NCBI GenBank assembly: GCA_002388885.1
Contig: DGNI01000070.1
Location: 37,428-44,055, forward strand
Direction of reading: 5' to 3'
DNA length: 6,628 nt
Source: Parvularculaceae bacterium UBA4496
GTDB taxonomy: Bacteria; Pseudomonadota; Alphaproteobacteria; Caulobacterales; Parvularculaceae
A model generated the notes under the pieces. It was not told the origin of the DNA. It saw only the letters and a program-made list of their open reading frames with translations, and ran no database searches. Numbering within the stretch: the stretch's first letter is position 1; each line of letters starts with the position of its first letter. Position numbers and translations under genes: made by a program. This document shows positions 1 to 5,469 of this stretch, in pieces.

Positions 1-2983
1 GCGGCGGGCGCGTATCGAAGACGTTGTTGATGCCGGCCGTAACCGCCCAAGAATCCTGGTTATAGGTGAGCGAGAAGTCATTATAGAATCTCGATCCGCC
101 AAAATCCTTGTCGGCGCAGGCAACCGTGGCGCCCAGGATACCGCAAGCAGTGCCTGTCGCACTTCCCATCACAAACGCGTCGGTATCGTCCTGCTGGAAC
201 GAGTCGATGTAGCGCGTGCGCCACAGGAACGACCAGTTGTTCAGGCCAATATTCGCGGTGCCGATCCCGGACCACGCCCCGTTGCCAAGCTCGCCGACAT
301 TATCGTCAATCGGAGAGTCCGCATCAATTTGGACGAGCTGCTCAAGATAATGAGTAGCGCCGAGGTTGTAGCTGAAAGTCGCGCCCTCAACGACGCTGTC
401 CAGATCCGCTCTGAACCGTGCGTTGAAGTCGAGACCCGTTGACGTGTTGATACCAACATTCAGGAATGGCACATCGACATTGGCGAGCGTCGCCGTCGTC
501 GGGTCGCCGGTATTTCGTGTAACGAAGTTACACAACGCGCTAGCGAGATTCGGCTCGTCGTTGTAACAGCCGGTCAATACTGTTGCTGCGCTCGTTGCAA
601 GGATCTGGTCTTCGACTTCAATGTCAAAATAAGTAACGGAGAAATCGAAATCCATCGTATCGCTAAACTGCGGCGAAAAGACGAGTCCCGCCGTAAACGA
701 TGTTGAGGTTTCAGGACGCAGGGCCGTGTTGCCGCCCGTGGTCGTCGTGATACCGGTCACCGCCAGAAGGCCGAGCGCGGTCGGATCAGCCCCGTCGGCG
801 AAGCAGTTGTCGAGCACAATCTGCGGCCGCGGGTCCATGCCGGGAAGGTAGTTGTTCCCCGCATCCTGAGCGACCGTCGGAACGACGCAGGGGTCGTTGC
901 CGCCGCCAATCGTGCCGGTGGTGCCGGCCAGGAACAGCGCCCGAAGATCCGGCGCCCGGAAAGTGGTGCCGTAAGTGACCGATGCCCGCAGCCAATCCGA
1001 CGGACGGAAAGAACCCTTCAGACTGTAGGAGAAATTGTCGCCTGCAATCTTGTCATCCGAATAGCGGCCGGAGAAGTTGAGCGTAATCTGCTCGATGACC
1101 GGAACCTCGACCTCGCCAAAGATACTCCAGATCGAATTGGTGCCGTTGGTGTTACCCTCGGTATCCGGAATTTCCGACGCGGCTAGGCCCTTAGTGCGGA
1201 TCAGGTCGTTTGACGTGCTGATGCTTTCTTCACGAACTTCACCGCCTAAAGCAGCGCCGACAGTGCCGCCGGGCAGTTCAAACAAATCGCCCGTGATAAT
1301 GGCGTTAAAGACACGCGTTTCAAGTTCCGTCGTATTGATGGAAGTACCCGAAACGAAGTCAGTTTCGGCTTGCGTTGCGAATGTCTTGTTGCCGCCCTGC
1401 GTAGTGAACAGAGATGGCGCAAACCAGTTCACGACGACGCAGTCAAGCGGCGTCAGGAAACCGAAAGACGTTGCCGTACGTTCAAGTCCGCAAATCGGAT
1501 CTCCGTCCGAGTTCAAGCGCAACGTATCGAGCGACTCGCGAATAGCGAACTCGTCCAGGACCGGCTGGTGAGCGACGCCATAGCTGCGGTCGTAGCTACC
1601 ATAGATGTCGTAGGTCCAGTTGTTCTCCGCAAACCAGCCCACAGGGATGTCGCCTTCGATGCCGGCGACAAACCGGAAGTTGCTGACGTCAGAGAAACGA
1701 CGCTGCTGAAGCGCCTGGAGTGAATACACCGGCAACGCATCAGCATCGTCGAATGGGCTCAGCGGGTTATCCACAAGAATTGGGGCGCCTGAGCCATCAA
1801 CGATGATGTTTCCGTTGACGTCTTCCTGCGGAATCATCGCCGGAACGCCAGGGAAAACCTGTTCGTCTGTAAAGATACCAACAGAGTTGCGGGTCGCATA
1901 GGACGCTTCGAAATACACTGTATCGCGGCTGAAGATATCGACGTCGTAGTTACCCGTGGTGTACAGGTTCATACGCTCGATACCCTCAAGCAACTGCGTC
2001 GCCGCTTCTTCATCCTGAAGATTGTAGACCGGATCCAGGGCTGAATTGCCCAATGGCGTGCCGGCACCCGTTGAAAAGTTCGGGTATGCAGAGTTGCTCA
2101 TGCCCGGCGTGTTGTACACGAACCCTACGCCGCTAACGAAAACGGCGTTGTCCGGACGGCCGTCGAGACAGACCGCATAGGTCTCACCGTCGGTGCCGAC
2201 CTCAATGTCCTGGAGACAGCCCGTTTCAGACCGAGCCCCGGCACGAACGGTATCGCGGTCGTAAAATTCGCCCGCGACGGTGATATTGCCGCGGTCGCTC
2301 GATGCGCCCGCAATGAAATTCACCGTGCTTACGCGCCCGCCGTCCTTGAACGGGAACGACAGGTTGGTGTTGATCTCTAAACCTTCAAAATCGTTGCGAA
2401 GGATCATGTTGACGACGCCGGCAACAGCGTCGGAACCGTAGATTGAAGACTGGCCGTCGGTGAGAATTTCAACTCTCTCAACCATCGCGCTCGGCAAAAG
2501 GTTAAGGTCAGGCGCAATCGGCGCGCCCCGTACGCCTGAACGACCCAAGCGGCGGCCGTTGACCAGCAGAAGCGTAGAGCTGGCCGGGAGGCCGCGTAGT
2601 GCGATGTTATTCGAACCAACACCGCCTTCGCTGATACCTTCGACGGCAGCCGTCGGCGAACCAGCGTTAACTGACCCGTCGAACTGAACGCCTGAAACGG
2701 TCGGCGATTGCTGAATCAACTGACCGATATCATAGAAACCAAGAGCGCGCGCCTCTCCCGCATCAACGGTCTGCAGCGGTGAAATTGACGTAAATTCATC
2801 GCGTCGAATGCGTGAACCCGTAACGACAATCCGATCGCCCTCTTCAGCCGCAATATCATCTGCATCCTGGATTAGCGCGACATCGGCTGAATCAGCCGCA
2901 GCTACAGGAGTTACGAATACCGCCGCAGCCCCTGTCAGGATTGTCGATCCTAACAATGATCGACAAACACTATTTCTTCTCAT
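1..2983 (-). CDS. TonB-dependent outer-membrane receptor, C-terminus cut by window edge
   Basis: This gene encodes a 22-stranded-barrel type receptor that imports a scarce substrate across the outer membrane using TonB/ExbBD energy. I translated 994 residues without a stop or frameshift. Residues 1-30 form a signal peptide (MRRN start, hydrophobic core, AAA before D31). A TonB-box-like stretch, IVVTGSRI, lies at 52-59. The plug domain spans about 65-200, with LRGLPASSTLLLVNGRR at 129-145 and VERVEILTDGQSSIYGSDAV at 168-187. The barrel follows, with the family motifs FRAPDLRALF at 675-684, ALRPETS at 754-760 and a terminal INNVFD at 985-990. That last motif normally sits a few dozen residues from the C-terminus, so little is missing. 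The mature part holds ten cysteines in five close pairs. The start at 2983 is chosen for its AGGAGG site and signal peptide. The family call is firm; the substrate cannot be read from the sequence. Confidence 0.95.
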   Translation of the reverse strand, partial: MRRNSVCRSLLGSTILTGAAAVFVTPVAAADSADVALIQDADDIAAEEGDRIVVTGSRIRRDEFTSISPLQTVDAGEARALGFYDIGQLIQQSPTVSGVQFDGSVNAGSPTAAVEGISEGGVGSNNIALRGLPASSTLLLVNGRRLGRSGVRGAPIAPDLNLLPSAMVERVEILTDGQSSIYGSDAVAGVVNMILRNDFEGLEINTNLSFPFKDGGRVSTVNFIAGASSDRGNITVAGEFYDRDTVRAGARSETGCLQDIEVGTDGETYAVCLDGRPDNAVFVSGVGFVYNTPGMSNSAYPNFSTGAGTPLGNSALDPVYNLQDEEAATQLLEGIERMNLYTTGNYDVDIFSRDTVYFEASYATRNSVGIFTDEQVFPGVPAMIPQEDVNGNIIVDGSGAPILVDNPLSPFDDADALPVYSLQALQQRRFSDVSNFRFVAGIEGDIPVGWFAENNWTYDIYGSYDRSYGVAHQPVLDEFAIRESLDTLRLNSDGDPICGLERTATSFGFLTPLDCVVVNWFAPSLFTTQGGNKTFATQAETDFVSGTSINTTELETRVFNAIITGDLFELPGGTVGAALGGEVREESISTSNDLIRTKGLAASEIPDTEGNTNGTNSIWSIFGEVEVPVIEQITLNFSGRYSDDKIAGDNFSYSLKGSFRPSDWLRASVTYGTTFRAPDLRALFLAGTTGTIGGGNDPCVVPTVAQDAGNNYLPGMDPRPQIVLDNCFADGADPTALGLLAVTGITTTTGGNTALRPETSTSFTAGLVFSPQFSDTMDFDFSVTYFDIEVEDQILATSAATVLTGCYNDEPNLASALCNFVTRNTGDPTTATLANVDVPFLNVGINTSTGLDFNARFRADLDSVVEGATFSYNLGATHYLEQLVQIDADSPIDDNVGELGNGAWSGIGTANIGLNNWSFLWRTRYIDSFQQDDTDAFVMGSATGTACGILGATVACADKDFGGSRFYNDFSLTYNQDSWAVTAGINNVFDTRPP

Positions 2984-2989
2984 TTTTGA

Positions 2990-2995
2990 CCTCCT
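2990..2995 (-). promoter_or_regulatory. Ribosome binding site of the TonB-dependent receptor
   Basis: On the minus strand this reads AGGAGG, a full match to the anti-Shine-Dalgarno core, six bases (TCAAAA) before the ATG at 2983. It fixes the receptor start and predicts efficient translation. Confidence 0.85.
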
Positions 2996-3103
2996 CGTTT
3001 TAAACTCAAGCAGCACGATGCCGCCACTCGGGACAGACATCGCTCACTGCAACGCGCGGAAGATTGCCCGCATATGTTGGATTGCGCCCCGAATTAACCC
3101 TAA

Positions 3104-3132
3104 CGCTATGATCGTTGGTGAAATTTGGTCAA
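3104..3132 (-). promoter_or_regulatory. Candidate promoter of the receptor gene
   Basis: On the minus strand TTGACC (3132-3127) matches the -35 consensus at five of six positions. It is followed after 17 bases by ATAGCG (3109-3104), a poor -10 element. Transcription from here would give a leader of roughly 115 bases before the receptor ATG. The -35 is good and the -10 is weak, so this is only a candidate. I saw no Fur-box-like sequence nearby, so iron control is not supported. Confidence 0.25.
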
Positions 3133-3223
3133 CAGCTTCGCAGTTTATCGCGCACGTTTCGCAGCGCAGCGTACCAAAATAGCAACAACTTGGCGCGGGA
3201 AATTAAGCAAATTGAAAGGAATC

Positions 3224-3252
3224 TTAACAAAGTACTAATCGAAATATATTGT
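3224..3252 (+). promoter_or_regulatory. Candidate promoter of the alpha/beta hydrolase gene
   Basis: TTAACA (3224-3229) matches TTGACA at five of six positions and is followed after 17 bases by TATTGT (3247-3252), a four-of-six match to TATAAT. The -10 lies inside the left arm of the palindrome, so a protein bound there would block polymerase. Other pairs nearby, such as TTGAAA (3212-3217) with ACTAAT (3234-3239), score about as well, so the exact promoter is uncertain. Confidence 0.2.
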
Positions 3253-3272
3253 GCGGCGCACAATATATTTCG
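3240..3272. promoter_or_regulatory. 33-base near-perfect palindrome, probable operator
   Basis: The arms CGAAATATATTGTGC (3240-3254) and GCACAATATATTTCG (3258-3272) are exact reverse complements separated by GGC. Since G3255 can also pair with C3257, the symmetry extends to 16-base arms around a single central G. The AT-rich flanks with a GC-rich centre, and its place between divergent genes, fit a binding site for a dimeric repressor or activator. No T-run follows on either strand, which argues against a rho-independent terminator. It overlaps the best hydrolase promoter candidate. The half-site ATATTGTGC recalls operators of winged-helix regulators such as the MarR family, but that is a loose resemblance and no regulator gene lies in the window. 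Confidence 0.6.
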
Positions 3273-3390
3273 CTCTGAGCATTTAGATATTGAGCATCTG
3301 CAACATATTGCCTCTGGCTGGGATATGTATGAAGGATTGAGAGAGAATGCCCGGGCAATTCGACCGCGCGACATTGGTTAGACGGCATGT

Positions 3391-4254
3391 ATGGCGGATA
3401 ATATACAATTCAAAACCATAGAAATCCCGTTAGACACTGAATTAAGCGTTCGCGCACGTTACTACAGCGGCGGCGATAAAACGCCCGTCTTGTGCATTCC
3501 GGGCCTTACGCGCAATGCGCGCGACTTCGAGGATCTCGCACCGAAAATCGCAGCAACCGGCCGAGGTGTCGTGGCCGTTTCCCTGCGCGGACGGGCCGAT
3601 TCGAGTTATGATCCAGCGTATCTCAATTATCACCCCCTCACTTATCGGGACGATGTCTTAAAGGCGCTCGACGCGCTTGAGATCGGAAAAGCTGTTTTCA
3701 TCGGCACATCGCTCGGCGGGATCGTGACGATGCTGACGAACCTGACGGCGCCGGAGCGCGTGCAGGCGGTCATAATTAATGATGTAGGGCCGGAACTCGC
3801 GCCGGAGGGCCTGGCGCGCATCGCAAGCTATGTGGGGGTGGCGACAGGCCCTGCTGCAAATATCGAGGAAGCCGCCGCACGCATCAAAGCCATCAATGAA
3901 GTCGCTTTCCCGGGAAAAGACGAAGAATTCTGGCTCCCCTTTGCACGCCGCACATTCCGTGAAACCGATGACGGACAATGGATGCTGGATTACGACCCGA
4001 ATATTTCAAAGGCGCTGATGGAGGTCGGCCCTGCGCCGGACCTCTGGCCCGCCTTCGAAAGCCTGAAGGGCAAACCGACGCTTATCGTTCGCGGCGGGAT
4101 CAGCGATTTGTTGTCGCTGGAAATCATGGAAAAAATGCGCGGCGCGCATCCGGGGTTTGATTACGCTGAAGTGCCGAATGTCGGTCACGCACCAATGTTG
4201 ACGGAACCGGCGGCGTGGGAGGCGATTGAAAAATTCCTTAACAGGCTGGACTAA
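3391..4254 (+). CDS. Alpha/beta hydrolase
   Basis: A 287-residue, probably cytosolic hydrolase of the alpha/beta fold (no signal peptide or membrane segment), the usual length for single-domain members. An oxyanion-hole stretch, CIPGLTRNARDF, lies at 35-46. The nucleophile elbow GTSLGG at 105-110 places the catalytic serine at S107. The likely acid is D239 in RGGISDLLS, and the base is H266 in VGHAP. Residues about 135-215 form the variable cap over the active site. It resembles the esterase, enol-lactonase and epoxide-hydrolase branches, but no substrate can be assigned. The start is the first in-frame ATG after a TAG at 3379-3381. It has no convincing Shine-Dalgarno sequence, and another ATG four bases upstream (3387) leads to a stop after four codons. 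The gene is divergent from the receptor and overlaps the stop codon of the reductase gene tail to tail. Confidence 0.93.
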   Translation: MADNIQFKTIEIPLDTELSVRARYYSGGDKTPVLCIPGLTRNARDFEDLAPKIAATGRGVVAVSLRGRADSSYDPAYLNYHPLTYRDDVLKALDALEIGKAVFIGTSLGGIVTMLTNLTAPERVQAVIINDVGPELAPEGLARIASYVGVATGPAANIEEAAARIKAINEVAFPGKDEEFWLPFARRTFRETDDGQWMLDYDPNISKALMEVGPAPDLWPAFESLKGKPTLIVRGGISDLLSLEIMEKMRGAHPGFDYAEVPNVGHAPMLTEPAAWEAIEKFLNRLD

Positions 4255-4991
4255 ACAGTCTGCCCGTGAATGCCGCACTCGGTTTTCGCGGCGCCGCGCC
4301 AACGGCCCGCGCGAATATCGTCGCCGGCGGCCGGATGCGTGCACGGCCAGCAGCCGATGGAAGGATAGCCCTGCGCCGTCAACGGATGCGCCGGCAGATT
4401 ATGGATCTTGAAATAGGCGTCAATGTCCGCCTTCGACCAGCGGATCAGCGGATTGACCTTGATATGCGCAGGCGCGGCTTCGAACGCCGGCAGATTAATC
4501 CGCCCGCCGCCGTGAAACTGTTTGCGGCCGGTGATCCACGCATCGAATTCCTGCAAAGCGGGCGCGAGCGGTTCCACCTTGCGCAACGTGCAGCAAGCGT
4601 CGGCGTCACGTTTCCATAAATCGCCGGACGGATCGCGCGCTTTCAACGCGCCGTCATCAGGCCGGATATCACGAACAGCCGTCAGCCCGAGCCTGTCAGC
4701 CAATTTTCTCCGGTAACTGATCGTTTGCGCGAAGTGCTTGCCGGTTTCGAGAAAAACCACGGGCGTTGATTTGTCCACCTCAGCAACGAGATGCAAAAGC
4801 ACCGCCGATTCCGCGCCGAAAGAAGAAACGAGCGCAATACGGCCAGGAAACTCCTGCCTGATCGCCGCGCGCAGAATTTCAAGCGCATCATCCCCGGAAT
4901 GTTTCATGGCAAGCCGCCTTGCATTCGCCTCAAGGTCGTCATTGGCGAACGGCGCCGGTTCGGCCGTCAACGCGGCGGCGGAAAGGCTCAT
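4251..4991 (-). CDS. cysH: Iron-sulfur APS/PAPS reductase (adenylyl-sulfate reductase type)
   Basis: This cytosolic enzyme of assimilatory sulfate reduction converts adenylyl sulfate (or its 3'-phospho form) to sulfite, with thioredoxin as electron donor. The 246 residues match the family length. SSFGAESAVLLH (56-67) is the nucleotide-binding PP-loop, and LETGKHF (81-87) stands where many members have LDTG. CC at 133-134 and CWPC at 214-217 supply the four cysteine ligands of the [4Fe-4S] cluster. C239 in KTECGIH is the catalytic cysteine near the C-terminus. The cluster cysteines favour the APS-using class over the cluster-free E. coli PAPS reductase, though some cluster-bearing enzymes accept both. 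I chose the ATG at 4991 over an upstream start at 5078 because AAAGGAG lies eight bases before it and the longer form would intrude into the DUF934 gene. It is last in the cysI - DUF934 - cysH unit, 13 bases after the DUF934 stop. Confidence 0.95.
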   Translation of the reverse strand: MSLSAAALTAEPAPFANDDLEANARRLAMKHSGDDALEILRAAIRQEFPGRIALVSSFGAESAVLLHLVAEVDKSTPVVFLETGKHFAQTISYRRKLADRLGLTAVRDIRPDDGALKARDPSGDLWKRDADACCTLRKVEPLAPALQEFDAWITGRKQFHGGGRINLPAFEAAPAHIKVNPLIRWSKADIDAYFKIHNLPAHPLTAQGYPSIGCWPCTHPAAGDDIRAGRWRGAAKTECGIHGQTV

Positions 4992-4999
4992 CAAAACTG

Positions 5000-5006
5000 C
5001 TCCTTT
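5000..5006 (-). promoter_or_regulatory. Ribosome binding site of cysH
   Basis: AAAGGAG on the minus strand, eight bases before the ATG at 4991. It overlaps the last bases of the DUF934 gene, consistent with coupled translation, and decides the cysH start against the longer open frame. Confidence 0.8.
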
Positions 5007-5469
5007 ACGCCGCCGCTGCGCGCGCAAGACGCTGACGCCACACCGGCGCCGATGCATCCGCTGCGGTCTGATAGGCAAAAGAAAATTCTTTCAGCGCCGC
5101 ATCGGCGCCGGCCGCATCATCGCCCGCAAACTCGAACGCGTTGATCCCGCAGCGAACCATGAACAAAAGCTGGTCGCGCAGAATATCGCCGCGCGCGCGA
5201 ATTTCGCCGGTGTAACCATAGCGTTCACGCAGCAATCGCGCCTGGCTATATGCGCGCCCGTCCTTGAACGCCGGGAAATCGAGGATGATGACGCTAAAGC
5301 CATGTAAATCGCATTTGATGTCTGCGAGCGGCGTGTTGTTGCTGATCAAAAGCGCTGTCGCGTCAGCGTGACCTTGCGGATTGTCGCGCCACTCATCGAG
5401 CGTAACTTCCTCTAGTGGTTCTTCGAGCGCAGGCATGAGGCGTTCACGGTTGAGTTTAAGCAGCTTCAT
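5005..5469 (-). CDS. DUF934 family protein, sulfite-reduction partner of unknown function
   Basis: A 154-residue soluble protein with no signal peptide or membrane helix. The conserved core of the DUF934 family (COG3749) is clear: LDFPAFKDGRAYSQARLLRER at 63-83, GEIRARGDILRDQ at 88-100 and RCGINAFE at 106-113. Homologues are typically encoded beside the siroheme sulfite reductase and cysH in proteobacteria. They are often labelled as sulfite-reduction-associated oxidoreductases, but I know of no established reaction. No cysteine cluster or nucleotide-binding loop is visible; there are only two cysteines (C53, C107). The ATG at 5469 is chosen because AAGGAGG precedes it by six bases and the family begins near here. 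The open frame reaches to 5622, but that extension lies entirely inside the upstream gene. It overlaps the end of the sulfite reductase gene by 14 bases, so the two are probably translationally coupled. Confidence 0.9.
   Translation of the reverse strand: MKLLKLNRERLMPALEEPLEEVTLDEWRDNPQGHADATALLISNNTPLADIKCDLHGFSVIILDFPAFKDGRAYSQARLLRERYGYTGEIRARGDILRDQLLFMVRCGINAFEFAGDDAAGADAALKEFSFAYQTAADASAPVWRQRLARAAAA

Larger units (their letters stand above)
2984..3390. other. Divergent intergenic region between receptor and hydrolase
   Basis: This 407-base region separates two outward-facing genes and is AT-richer than its surroundings, especially at 3180-3350. It holds the receptor ribosome binding site, weak promoter candidates on both strands and the palindrome at 3240-3272. 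It also holds direct copies of TGAGCAT at 3276-3282 and 3291-3297, and three same-direction copies of ATATTG starting at 3246, 3287 and 3305. An 88-codon open frame at 3115-3381 begins with TTG, has no clear ribosome binding site and ends in TAG. It lies in the same phase as the hydrolase. I do not accept it as a gene, because it has no recognisable domain and contains the whole palindrome. No terminator or RNA gene is evident. Confidence 0.7.

Noticed and set aside
1077..1571. Plus-strand open frame of 164 codons
   Set aside because: It lies wholly antisense to the well-supported receptor gene, whose frame is intact through here with recognisable barrel motifs. The antisense product is low-complexity in Ser, Val and Pro and has no domain.
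2808..3182. Plus-strand open frame of 124 codons
   Set aside because: Its first half is antisense to the receptor signal peptide and TonB box, and the rest is receptor leader and promoter DNA. It has no protein-family features.
3129..3374. Minus-strand open frame of 81 codons in the intergenic region
   Set aside because: It runs across the palindrome, has no ribosome binding site or recognisable motif, and occupies the likely receptor promoter region.
4287..4298. GC-rich palindrome CGCGGCGCCGCG as a terminator for the hydrolase transcript
   Set aside because: It is within the coding sequence of cysH, has no loop when fully paired and is not followed by a T-run. Such short GC palindromes are common in GC-rich coding DNA.
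4992..5078. Longer N-terminus for cysH
   Set aside because: The extra 29 residues are arginine-rich, would overlap the DUF934 gene by over 70 bases and lack family support. The ATG at 4991 has a strong ribosome binding site.
4738..5307. Plus-strand open frame of 189 codons
   Set aside because: It is antisense to cysH and the DUF934 gene, both of which have conserved motifs and ribosome binding sites. It is a shadow of GC-biased codon use.
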